Source: Aquimarina latercula DSM 2041 (GTDB lineage: Bacteria > Bacteroidota > Bacteroidia > Flavobacteriales > Flavobacteriaceae). Taken from it: DNA of 64,000 nucleotides. Location: assembly GCF_000430645.1 (NCBI RefSeq), contig NZ_AUMK01000012.1, forward strand, positions 1 to 64,000. The letters are read 5' to 3'. The position numbers and the translations under genes are program-made. Shown one piece after another: positions 1-7,681 of this stretch. Every line of letters starts with the position of its first letter. The stretch's first letter is position 1. Under the pieces are notes generated by a model, which was not told the origin of the DNA, did not search any database, and saw nothing but the letters and a program-made list of their open reading frames with translations.

Positions 1-1427
1 GTTGTACTGCTAAATGTTCCACCAGTTAGACCTGTAATAGAAGGAGTTGTATTTGGTTGATTTTCACAATATATTACTTGGTCATAGCTAAAGCTAGGAT
101 CATCAATAGGATTAACGTTTATTGTAATTGTTAAGCAATTAGCTGTCGTTTCATCTATACACGTGATATTACCATCTTCTGCTCTTATATAGTATGTAGT
201 GCTGGGGGCAGTTGGAGTCACTTCGAACGTTGAAGTGTTTGTGGTGGTAGTTCCTAGTAAATTTCCTCCACAGGAGTCCGTATAAATAGACCAGGTGGAA
301 GCAATATTAAGATCACCAGATATGGTGATATTAGTCGTTTCACCTTCACATAACTCGGTAGTTGCAGAAATATTAGGAATACTAGGAGCTATACATACTG
401 GAATTTGTTTAAACCAGGCAAACCTTGCTACATTAAAACTACCTAGAATTGCATCTTTTAAACCATCTCCATCAACATCTCCAAAATCAATAGTAGCGAA
501 ACTTCCAATTTCTCCACGAGTTAATTCACCATTAAACATATTCTGAACTGAAGCAAAATTAGGAACTGTAGATGTTCCGGTATTTTCTAACCATCTAACA
601 AATCCAGTATCAATCATAAAAAACATGTCTAAGTCTCCGTCTTTGTCAAAATCTTCAAAAACGGGTATTGGAACATCCATATTATTAAAAGCACTTTCAT
701 CAACCCAAGGACTATTTGCTTCAGATTGCCGTTCGAAAATGGGATTATTTTTGGTTCCAATATTTTTATAATAAGTTAGTTTATCACTACCTAGTGCTAC
801 GAGATCGAGATCAGAATCATTATCAAGATCTACAAAACCTAAACCAGGAAATTCGGCTATCTCTTGATTATCAAGTCCCGATAAGCCATCCGGAATATAT
901 TCAAATACAGGAATTTCAGGGGAGCCGATGTTTCTATAAAAAAGAACGTCATTATTTCGGTCGCGTTCATAATCATAATCTGTACCTATAAATAAATCAA
1001 GGTCTCCGTCATCATCAATATCTGCAAGTTGAGGTCTATTTTGGTTTCTTACTGTTAAATTTCTATCAATCCAAATAGTATCTAAAGTAGGTATAGATGC
1101 CGATACCCAGTTTGGAGATGTAATCGTACCTTCATTTTTAAAATAGTGTACTGTACCTCCTTGGCTACCAGAAATAAAATCTAGATCCCCATCATTATCT
1201 AGGTCACCCAATATTGCGGATCGTAAACGGCCTCTTGTGATAGATGTGTTTGGTATTGTTGCGACATCTAATCCTGCAGGTACTGGTCCTGGTCCTGTAG
1301 ATGTTCCGTTGGGATTATTAAGAAGACTTCCTCCTCTAAACTCCCAACTTACATGATCAACTTGGGAAAATAAGAGTTGATTCCCTAGCATAAGGAGTAA
1401 ATAAATAGAAATTAATTTTTTTATCAT
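1..1427 (-). CDS. Secreted FG-GAP/VCBS-repeat protein, C-terminus cut off by window edge
   Basis: The reading frame opens at an ATG whose first base is 1427 and stays open to the window edge, so the 3' part is missing. The product begins with a hydrophobic signal peptide (MIKKLISIYLLLM) and a likely signal peptidase site near residue 21 (LLFSQ). It then has at least five calcium-binding-like FG-GAP/VCBS loops, such as GDLDNDGDLDF, ADIDDDGDLDLF, VDLDNDSDLDLV and GDVDGDGLKDAIL, which in this family build a beta-propeller. After them comes an Ig-like/PKD-like region rich in Thr and Ser, with CEGETTNITISG and a second similar module. In Bacteroidota such proteins are usually exported and often end in a T9SS sorting domain, but that end lies outside this window. 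Specific function unknown. Confidence 0.85.
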   Translation of the reverse strand, partial: MIKKLISIYLLLMLGNQLLFSQVDHVSWEFRGGSLLNNPNGTSTGPGPVPAGLDVATIPNTSITRGRLRSAILGDLDNDGDLDFISGSQGGTVHYFKNEGTITSPNWVSASIPTLDTIWIDRNLTVRNQNRPQLADIDDDGDLDLFIGTDYDYERDRNNDVLFYRNIGSPEIPVFEYIPDGLSGLDNQEIAEFPGLGFVDLDNDSDLDLVALGSDKLTYYKNIGTKNNPIFERQSEANSPWVDESAFNNMDVPIPVFEDFDKDGDLDMFFMIDTGFVRWLENTGTSTVPNFASVQNMFNGELTRGEIGSFATIDFGDVDGDGLKDAILGSFNVARFAWFKQIPVCIAPSIPNISATTELCEGETTNITISGDLNIASTWSIYTDSCGGNLLGTTTTNTSTFEVTPTAPSTTYYIRAEDGNITCIDETTANCLTITINVNPIDDPSFSYDQVIYCENQPNTTPSITGLTGGTFSST

Positions 1428-1758
1428 TTTATTCCAAGTATAGCGGTTAGTTCTATAAAATCTAGAGCCTAATTTTAAAGCTTTTTTCTACAATTTTTTA
1501 AATAATACTATTATTGATAAAAACCAATTACATAAAAGGCACATAATCGAGAATTGTTTATATCTCGTTGCCTTTGGTTTTAAGAATAGTATTGTAATTA
1601 TCTAGGGGAGGGGATGTTAGATAATTTTTTCCTTTATTACTTTTCGGCAAAACTAATAATTAAGTTTTTGTTTAACAAAATAAAGTTATATTAATAATTT
1701 ACTTTGTGATAAGGTAGAATATAGTCTAAAGATTAATTCAACTATTTTAAAAAATATA
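1428..1758. other. Divergent intergenic region with a bulged hairpin
   Basis: This 331-bp AT-rich gap separates the leftward FG-GAP gene from the rightward lipoprotein gene and should hold both promoters. An imperfect hairpin is visible: AAAGGCA (1535-1541) plus CGAGA (1548-1552) pair with TCTCG (1563-1567) plus TGCCTTT (1569-1575). No clean TAnnTTTG element was found, and no conserved small ORF was seen. Confidence 0.35.
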
Positions 1759-2499
1759 ATGATGTTAAAGGTCATAAAAGTATTCCTAATTATCCCTGTT
1801 ATACTATTGTCTCTGCAGTCTTGTAAAAATGAACTGAATCCTAAGGAAATAATACTAAAATCATTAGAGGCACATGGTGGGTTAGAAAAATGGAAGAGTG
1901 TAAAGGAGATCTCTTATAAAAAAACTACTATTTTATATGATAGTCTTGGAGCTATAGAGAAGAAAATTATACAAACCCATAAAAATACATTCAGTCCAAA
2001 ATTTAGGGCAGAAATGGTATGGGTAGAGAATACTGTTCAAAAGAAAGTTGTATTCGAGGATGATAAAATTAGTGTGTATTTTGATAACGTTATACAAGGT
2101 GATTCAGATTTAAAAGAAAAGTACTATAAATCTGTTATTGCAGCACACTATGTTATCTGGCAACCTTATAAATTGTTAGATGAGGAAGTCATATTATCTT
2201 ACGTTGGAATAGATACAATAGATAGTAAGGAAGTCTACATAGTGAAAGTTACTTATTTTAATGATGATGGTTCTTCTGCGAATACTTGGTGGTATTATTT
2301 TGATGTATTAACGTATAAATTAGTCGGTAATATGGTACATCACGGGACTACTTATAGTTATATTGTTAATACAAAATATGAAGATAAAACGGGCTTATCC
2401 CTTAACGCTGAACGTAAAAGCTATATGACGGATAGTTTAAGGAATCCTAGGTTTTTAAGAGCAGATTACTCTTATGAAATTTTAGGATTGAAGAACTAA
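1759..2499 (+). CDS. Putative outer-membrane lipoprotein, DUF6503-like
   Basis: A 246-aa protein with a lipoprotein signal peptide; the lipobox is LQSC, so Cys22 would be lipidated. The mature part begins with a helix containing AHGGLEKWKSV, followed by a mostly beta, aromatic-rich region with WQPYKLLDE and WWYYFDVLTYKL. The AHGG..KW start and the overall length resemble a family of Bacteroidota lipoproteins (DUF6503, recalled rather than searched) that share a LolA/LppX-like half-barrel, which would suit binding of a lipid or other hydrophobic ligand. It stands alone, with no co-oriented neighbour closer than the BLUF regulator 166 bp downstream. The substrate is unknown. Confidence 0.7.
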   Translation: MMLKVIKVFLIIPVILLSLQSCKNELNPKEIILKSLEAHGGLEKWKSVKEISYKKTTILYDSLGAIEKKIIQTHKNTFSPKFRAEMVWVENTVQKKVVFEDDKISVYFDNVIQGDSDLKEKYYKSVIAAHYVIWQPYKLLDEEVILSYVGIDTIDSKEVYIVKVTYFNDDGSSANTWWYYFDVLTYKLVGNMVHHGTTYSYIVNTKYEDKTGLSLNAERKSYMTDSLRNPRFLRADYSYEILGLKN

Positions 2500-2563
2500 A
2501 ATGTATTTGCCTGGTTCAATAATAATAGTTTTTTAAATGAAATTATTTTTTTGTTTATCATAT

Positions 2564-2593
2564 TTGTACTGATGGATAAACAGCTTAAATTTG
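2564..2593 (+). promoter_or_regulatory. Bacteroidota-type promoter for the AraC-BLUF gene
   Basis: A perfect TAnnTTTG element (TAAATTTG, 2586-2593) lies 19 bp downstream of a TTG (2564-2566), matching the -33/-7 spacing known for the Bacteroidota primary sigma factor. The implied 5' leader to the ATG at 2666 is about 65 nt. Confidence 0.5.
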
Positions 2594-2665
2594 TTAGTAT
2601 TAGTTTCAATTTTGTTATTATTTCTTGAGTAAATAGTTTAAAATTGCTTGAAAATTTGTTGAGGA

Positions 2666-4111
2666 ATGCTTCGTATAGAAAAAAATGATGAGATTGAGCA
2701 ATTGCGTCAAATGGCCAATCATTTTAGAGCGGACTTTAAGGAATATTATAATTCTGGAAAGTTAGTTTTAGATAATGAACGTGGTAAGGGTTATATATCT
2801 ACTTATCAAGTTTTTCCAGGCTTAGTGGCTAAAACTTATAATGTAAGGTTTAATAAAGAGTTAAAGTTTATAAAGAATGAAAAAGGAGAGCATCCCATTT
2901 ATTTTATATACTGTGTAAAAGGGTATTATTTTCATAAATTTGGAAATGAAGATTCATTAGAGAAGATTTCTAAAAGTCAAAATGTTATTCTTTCAGGTAA
3001 TGAATTAGATGGTCATGAAATTATTCTTCCAGGCAATGTAGATCTTGAGATTAGCATTCTATTTTTAAACGTTAGTAAATTTGAAAAACTTGACAATCGA
3101 AAAGCGAGACGTTTAGATTCTGCTCTTAAGGAACTTGCTAAGAACTTTAAGCTTGACGAAAACAAAAAGTATTTTGGTGAGATAAATTTAGAAACTTCTC
3201 AATTTGCAGAAGTTCTAGTTCGAAATGAGAGGATAGATACCATAGGTATGTTAATTACCGAAGGGTCAATATTAAACACACTAGCATCCCAGTTGATTAA
3301 TCATGAGGAACATCGAGAGAAAATTAAGCCAAAACGAATATCTAAATCTGATTTAAAAAAGATCATTGATCTTGGTGTTTATATTAAGGAAAACATTGAT
3401 CGTAAAATAAATATAGATGAGTTGACTAATATTTCGGGATTACGCCCACATAAATTACAAAAAGGATGTAATTATCTTTATGGTGAATCTGTGGGAAACC
3501 TAATTCAAAGACTAAGAGTTGAACGAGCAAGGCAATTACTTCAAAACACAGAATTTTCGGTATCTGAGGTTTGTTATAAAGTAGGATTTTCTAGTAGAAG
3601 TTATTTTTCTAAAATTTTCGAACAATATTTTGGTATGTTACCCTCGAATTTTAAAATGTCTATTGATAATGGAGCAATGATTTTTGAGCTATGTTATACG
3701 TCTAAAGCCATAACAGGATTAACCACTTCAAGTATAGAGGATATCGTTTCGGAATCAATATCTAAAAATTTAGATAATTCTATTACAGGTGCATTGGTTT
3801 TTTACAAAAAGGTATTTTTTCAAATTATCGAAGGACCTAAGTCTAACATACTTGAGCTTTATAGAAAACTTCTACAAGACAATAGACATTTCGATGTAGA
3901 GTTAATTTGGCAAGGTGTAAAGACAAAGCGTATATTTGATGATTGGTCTATGGCTTTTTTAGCAGAAGATGATAATCAAAGTTCTGAAATGGCTATAGGC
4001 AATATTACATATGCAAAGCTAGCTCCAATAATGGAAGGATTGAAAGATTCTGAGGTTTTTTCAGATATTTTATGGAGAAGAGTTCTAAATATTCTTAAAA
4101 CATCTGCATAA
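2666..4111 (+). CDS. AraC-family transcriptional regulator fused to a C-terminal BLUF blue-light sensor
   Basis: The 481-aa protein has three parts. Residues 1-220 resemble the cupin-like sensory half of flavobacterial AraC regulators. Residues 228-331 are an AraC double helix-turn-helix (INIDELTNISGL ... EVCYKVGFSSRSYFSKIFEQYFG). Residues 338-435 match the BLUF domain, which binds FAD and senses blue light. The key BLUF residues are present at the same relative spacing as in AppA: Tyr344, Asn368 (+24), Gln386 (+42), Trp427 (+83) and Met429 (+85), within the motifs ITGALVFY, FFQIIEGP and DWSMAF. BLUF domains are usually stand-alone or fused to EAL/GGDEF or B12 domains, so an AraC fusion points to direct light control of transcription. 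The target genes are unknown; the carotenoid operon at 12072-15326 is a candidate by theme only. Confidence 0.92.
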   Translation: MLRIEKNDEIEQLRQMANHFRADFKEYYNSGKLVLDNERGKGYISTYQVFPGLVAKTYNVRFNKELKFIKNEKGEHPIYFIYCVKGYYFHKFGNEDSLEKISKSQNVILSGNELDGHEIILPGNVDLEISILFLNVSKFEKLDNRKARRLDSALKELAKNFKLDENKKYFGEINLETSQFAEVLVRNERIDTIGMLITEGSILNTLASQLINHEEHREKIKPKRISKSDLKKIIDLGVYIKENIDRKINIDELTNISGLRPHKLQKGCNYLYGESVGNLIQRLRVERARQLLQNTEFSVSEVCYKVGFSSRSYFSKIFEQYFGMLPSNFKMSIDNGAMIFELCYTSKAITGLTTSSIEDIVSESISKNLDNSITGALVFYKKVFFQIIEGPKSNILELYRKLLQDNRHFDVELIWQGVKTKRIFDDWSMAFLAEDDNQSSEMAIGNITYAKLAPIMEGLKDSEVFSDILWRRVLNILKTSA

Positions 4112-4220
4112 TTTTTTCTCTTGAGAATTTTTTGTAAATAAGAACTCGTTTGTTTTTAGTGCTAACCAAGCAATTCTATTTTGGTTAATAGAGTAAATTT
4201 ACATTAGATAAGAAAACAAA

Positions 4221-4250
4221 AAAGCCTAAACTTTAAGTTTAGGCTTTTTT
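4221..4250. terminator. Bidirectional rho-independent terminator
   Basis: An 11-bp perfect stem, AAAGCCTAAAC (4221-4231) with GTTTAGGCTTT (4237-4247), is flanked by A-rich and T-rich runs on its two sides. It can end the leftward tRNA transcript and the rightward AraC-BLUF transcript. Confidence 0.8.
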
Positions 4251-4252
4251 TG

Positions 4253-4326
4253 CTCCCCCTCTTGGACTCGAACCAAGGACCCTCTGATTAACAGTCAGAT
4301 GCTCTAACCAACTGAGCTAAGGAGGA
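4253..4326 (-). tRNA. tRNA-Asn (anticodon GTT)
   Basis: The reverse complement folds as a 74-nt tRNA. The acceptor stem TCCTCCT pairs with AGGGGGA (one G-T pair), there is a D-loop TTAGCTCAGTTGGTTAGAGC, the anticodon arm is TCTGA-CTGTTAA-TCAGA with anticodon GTT, and the T-arm contains GGTTCGAGTCC. The discriminator is G73 and the CCA end is not fully encoded. It sits between the AraC-BLUF gene and rseP, with a terminator just downstream. No integrase is adjacent. Confidence 0.95.
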
Positions 4327-4421
4327 ATATCTCTTTACAATCGAGAAGTGTTTTTCTCTTTTGCGAGTGCAAATATATACTATTTTTTAAAACACAAAAA
4401 GATTTTTTTGATTTTTTATTG

Positions 4422-5735
4422 TTATTCGAAGATAGCTCGATAAATATCATTCCCATTTGCAAAAAGTAACAAAGCGATTAGTATAACAAAACCAACAAGT
4501 TGTGCATACTCCATAAACTTATCATTAGGTTTTCTGCCAGCAATGATTTCATATAATAAAAACATTACATGTCCTCCATCTAATGCAGGAATTGGTAAAA
4601 TATTCATGAAAGCCAAAATAATCGAAATAAAGGCTGTTGTACTCCAAAAGGCAGCCCAATCCCATACAGGTGGAAATAAATTACCTATGGCAGCAAATCC
4701 ACCAATTTGAGTAGCTCCTTTCTTAGTAAAGACATACTTAAATTGCGCAATATAATCGTGAAGTTTCCAGTAGCTATAATTAAATCCTGCACTGATACTT
4801 TCTCCAAACGAAAACTCATCTTTATTTATCTTATAATAAACAGGTAATACGCCAATAGTACCTTCTTCATCGGTTTTTATAGAAATAGTTTGTTCCGATC
4901 CATCTCTAAGAAAGGTAACCTGAATTTCTTCTTCTTTTTTTGGTTTTACTTCCTTCTTAAACTGATGCCACCAACTAATTTTTTTACCATTAACAGATAA
5001 AATTTCATCTCCATTTCTAAGTCCCGCTTTATATGCAGGCCGATCAGCAACTACGGTATCAAGGACAGGTTTTAGTCTTATTCCAAAAGGTTCCATAACA
5101 CCTTCTTCAAACATGGTTGTGCCAATGTCTTCCGGGATGTCGATAGTTTTAGTGTTTCCATCAATTGATAATACGGTAATGTTTTTTACATCTCTTAAGA
5201 AAAGATACATATTTACATCTCTTGCATCTTTAAAATCTTCACCATTTACCTTAAGGACTCTATCACCATCTTTAAACCCATATTCTTCAAATATTTCTGC
5301 AACTTCATATCCATCCGGAATATCATCAGAAGAAACATAAGAAATTCCCCAAGTGTATATAATTGCCATATATATTAAAAACCCAAGGATGATGTTTACT
5401 GTAACACCCCCAAGCATAATAATTAATCGTTGCCAAGCTGGTTTTGATCTAAATTCCCATGGTTGTGGTGGTCCAGCCATTTGCTCCTTATCCATGCTCT
5501 CATCGATCATTCCAGAAATTTTAACATACCCACCTAATGGTAACCATCCAATTCCATAAACTGTTTCTCCAATTTTTTTCTTAAATAACGAGTATTTTAC
5601 ATCAAAGAATAAATAGAATTTTTCTACTCGTGTCTTAAATAGCTTTGCCGGAATAAAGTGTCCTAATTCGTGAAGAACGATTAGGATAGACAAACTTAAT
5701 AATAGCTGTAATGCTTTTATAATTATCGGACTCAT
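4422..5735 (-). CDS. rseP: RseP-type site-2 zinc metalloprotease
   Basis: A 437-aa intramembrane protease of the RseP/RasP family (M50), which cuts membrane-bound anti-sigma factors and remnant signal peptides in the inner membrane. The zinc-binding HELGH motif is at residues 22-26 in the first transmembrane helix. The second active-site element (LPIPALDGGHVMF) is near residue 390, corresponding to the family's LDG motif. Two PDZ-like segments lie between them (around residues 125-210 and 215-290, with GLRNGDEILSVNG). Length and topology are normal for the family. The gene stands alone between the tRNA and the divergently transcribed SCO gene. Confidence 0.95.
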   Translation of the reverse strand: MSPIIIKALQLLLSLSILIVLHELGHFIPAKLFKTRVEKFYLFFDVKYSLFKKKIGETVYGIGWLPLGGYVKISGMIDESMDKEQMAGPPQPWEFRSKPAWQRLIIMLGGVTVNIILGFLIYMAIIYTWGISYVSSDDIPDGYEVAEIFEEYGFKDGDRVLKVNGEDFKDARDVNMYLFLRDVKNITVLSIDGNTKTIDIPEDIGTTMFEEGVMEPFGIRLKPVLDTVVADRPAYKAGLRNGDEILSVNGKKISWWHQFKKEVKPKKEEEIQVTFLRDGSEQTISIKTDEEGTIGVLPVYYKINKDEFSFGESISAGFNYSYWKLHDYIAQFKYVFTKKGATQIGGFAAIGNLFPPVWDWAAFWSTTAFISIILAFMNILPIPALDGGHVMFLLYEIIAGRKPNDKFMEYAQLVGFVILIALLLFANGNDIYRAIFE

Positions 5736-5841
5736 ATGGTCTTATTCAAAATTAAATCACGCAAAAGTAACCTTTTAGAGTAGTTTATGAAAGAAATCAA
5801 GGATACAGATTCCGGTTTTAATATTTTTTTAGCGAAAACCA

Positions 5842-5873
5842 TAATTTTGTAAAAGATAAACCTTGTAATTTTG
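5842..5873 (+). promoter_or_regulatory. Two tandem TAnnTTTG -7 elements upstream of the SCO gene
   Basis: Two perfect copies of TAATTTTG occur at 5842-5849 and 5866-5873, 19-50 bp before the ATG at 5892. Either could be the -7 element; the TTG inside the first copy is at a plausible -33 distance for the second (16-bp spacer). Confidence 0.45.
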
Positions 5874-5891
5874 TAACTCTAAAATGTAAGT

Positions 5892-6566
5892 ATGCTTCGA
5901 TTTTTTGCTAAGTACAAATTCTTTGCCATAGTTTTATTTATACTATCTGCGATTATTATTTCAATAATTTATTCAATTCTAAAACCCAAAAGAATTTTAC
6001 AGGTATATGAACCAGATATGGTGAGTTTAGAATTAGTAGATAGTACGGTTCAGCATGTACGCAAATACCATAAAATAGCAGATTTTAATCTTCTAAATCA
6101 GAATGGTGAGAAAGTTACGCAGTCTAATTATGAAGATAAGATTTATGTTGCGGATTTTTTCTTTACAACATGTCAGACTATATGTCCAATAATGACAGAT
6201 CACATGAAACTTATCCAGGGAAGATTAAAAAATGATCCAGATATTAAGCTATTATCTCACACGGTAATTCCAGAAACAGATGGGGTACCACAATTAAAAG
6301 AATATGCAATTAGAAAAGGAGTTGATGATACTCGGTGGAACTTGGTAACTGGCGACAAAAAGCATATTTATGATCTTGCACGCAAATCATATTTAGTAGC
6401 AAAATCGAATGGTGATGGTGGGCGTTATGATATGATTCATACCGAAAATTTCGTGTTAGTTGATAAGAAAAAGCGTATTAGAGGCTTTTATGACGGAACT
6501 GATTTAGAAGAAATTGAAAGGTTATTAGAAGATATAGAAGTCTTAAAAAATGAAGGAGTAAAATAA
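5892..6566 (+). CDS. SCO1/SenC family copper chaperone
   Basis: A 224-aa protein anchored by one N-terminal membrane helix (residues about 10-30), with a periplasmic thioredoxin-like domain. The copper site is recognisable: Cys94 and Cys98 in FTTCQTICPIM and His183 in MIHTENFVLVD, the CxxxC-plus-His ligand set of SCO proteins. These deliver copper to the CuA centre of cytochrome c oxidase, or act as thiol reductases in that assembly. The gene is single. Its stop codon overlaps the first arm of a terminator hairpin, which it shares with the convergent lipoprotein gene. Confidence 0.9.
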   Translation: MLRFFAKYKFFAIVLFILSAIIISIIYSILKPKRILQVYEPDMVSLELVDSTVQHVRKYHKIADFNLLNQNGEKVTQSNYEDKIYVADFFFTTCQTICPIMTDHMKLIQGRLKNDPDIKLLSHTVIPETDGVPQLKEYAIRKGVDDTRWNLVTGDKKHIYDLARKSYLVAKSNGDGGRYDMIHTENFVLVDKKKRIRGFYDGTDLEEIERLLEDIEVLKNEGVK

Positions 6567-6617
6567 CACAGTTGCTTTTTGTGTAAAATTCGGGTTTTTA
6601 AAAAACAACTGTGTTTT
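6565..6617. terminator. Bidirectional terminator between convergent genes
   Basis: AACACAGTTG (6565-6574) pairs perfectly with CAACTGTGTT (6606-6615) and is followed by a T run. It begins in the stop codon of the SCO gene and lies between it and the convergent lipoprotein gene ending at 6664. Confidence 0.65.
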
Positions 6618-6663
6618 TCTAGGGAAAAAATAATAAGTGATCTTATGAATTCTATCCATAATA

Positions 6664-7122
6664 TTACCATTCAGGCTCCAGGCCAATTGTAAATGAGGTA
6701 GGAGTACATCGTGTATAGGAAACTGCAACACCATCCTTGTTTACGTAGCAAATTAATTTTTCGTCCCATCCATCAGGACAATCTGGTCTCCAAGGAGGTA
6801 AATTTTCTGCTGTAGGGATCACTAGTTTATCAAATATAATAGTATTTCCATCTCTTTGCAGAATTTGAAAACTTGTGATATGTGCATTATGTAGTTTGTA
6901 AGATAATTGACTACCTGTATGCTCGTTTTTTGCAACTAGATAAACTCCATCTTTTTTAGGTTTTCTAACTGTATATTGATCATATTTTTCGATTTTATCG
7001 TTTTTATTTTGACCAGATATGTCCAAACTTTCTTGTTCTAAATTATTCTTTTCACAAGAATAAATAATTGCAACCAAGCAGATCATTAATGCTTGAAGTA
7101 ATAGTTTTTTATAATTTTTCAT
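6664..7122 (-). CDS. Hypothetical lipoprotein
   Basis: A 152-aa protein with a lipoprotein signal peptide ending in the lipobox IYSC near residue 23, so it is likely tethered to a membrane facing the periplasm or surface. The mature region has a charged linker (NDKIEKYDQY) followed by a small domain with three cysteines (CPDGWDEKLICYVNKDG ... YTRCTP). I do not recognise the family. It is convergent with the SCO gene and separated from feoA by about 300 bp. Confidence 0.65.
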   Translation of the reverse strand: MKNYKKLLLQALMICLVAIIYSCEKNNLEQESLDISGQNKNDKIEKYDQYTVRKPKKDGVYLVAKNEHTGSQLSYKLHNAHITSFQILQRDGNTIIFDKLVIPTAENLPPWRPDCPDGWDEKLICYVNKDGVAVSYTRCTPTSFTIGLEPEW

Positions 7123-7402
7123 TCTATAATTTTTTAATTAGACTTTATTCTATTTAAGGCTTTTTAGTTTCCACCTTTTTCTAAATTTAGATATGATGAA
7201 ATTAAAGCGACATACCTTCGTAGATATCCGAAAAATTTGAATTTCAATGATTTTGGACTTTTTTTGGGTTGTTAACCCTTTTTTGAATAGGTTTAAAACT
7301 GTTTTTATTAATGAAATCTAAAAAGAAAAGACAGGAAGAATATTTTAACAACTCGTAATAGGTTTTTCTAAGAGATAGTTTTTTCAATAGATATTTTTCC
7401 AC

Positions 7403-7410
7403 TACTTTTG
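7403..7410 (+). promoter_or_regulatory. Likely -7 element of the feo operon promoter
   Basis: TACTTTTG matches the TAnnTTTG consensus. The transcription start would then fall around 7417, downstream of a TTG at 7413, which favours the TTG at 7440 as the feoA start. In the rest of the 7123-7439 gap I see no other clear feature. Confidence 0.5.
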
Positions 7411-7439
7411 CCTTGTTTAAAATTATTCTAAATAAAGGC

Positions 7440-7667
7440 TTGAAAATTACTATAGCAAATCTCAAAAGGGGTCAACGTGCGTTGATTAAGGAAATAACTT
7501 CTGATACTATTCCATTAAAGTTATTGGAAATGGGATGCTTGCCAGGTAATGAGGTGCAATTATTACAAACCGCACCGTTTCAATGCCCAATGTATCTTAC
7601 AATCAATGGTAGCCATCTCGCCATACGTAAAGAAATTGCTTCACAAATTGAGATTGAAATTATTTAA
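7440..7667 (+). CDS. feoA: FeoA, ferrous iron transport accessory protein
   Basis: A small SH3-like protein, 75 aa from the TTG start at 7440 (MKITIANLKRGQRALIKEI), which matches the usual FeoA N-terminus. An upstream in-frame TTG at 7413 would add nine residues but overlaps the inferred transcription start. The conserved FeoA core is visible: LKLLEMGCLPGNEVQLLQTAP, then LTINGSHLAIRKEIA. FeoA supports GTP-dependent Fe(II) uptake by FeoB at the cytoplasmic face. feoB begins 14 bp downstream, so the two are in one operon. Confidence 0.88.
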   Translation: MKITIANLKRGQRALIKEITSDTIPLKLLEMGCLPGNEVQLLQTAPFQCPMYLTINGSHLAIRKEIASQIEIEII

Positions 7668-7681
7668 TAGGATTACTTTTT

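Noticed and set aside
295-991. Plus-strand ORFs at the left end of the window
   Set aside because: They lie antisense to the FG-GAP gene, whose repeated calcium-loop motifs prove the minus strand is coding.
4253-4326. tRNA-Asn as the integration site of the element
   Set aside because: The integrase is 26 kb away and no copy of the tRNA 3' end was seen near it.
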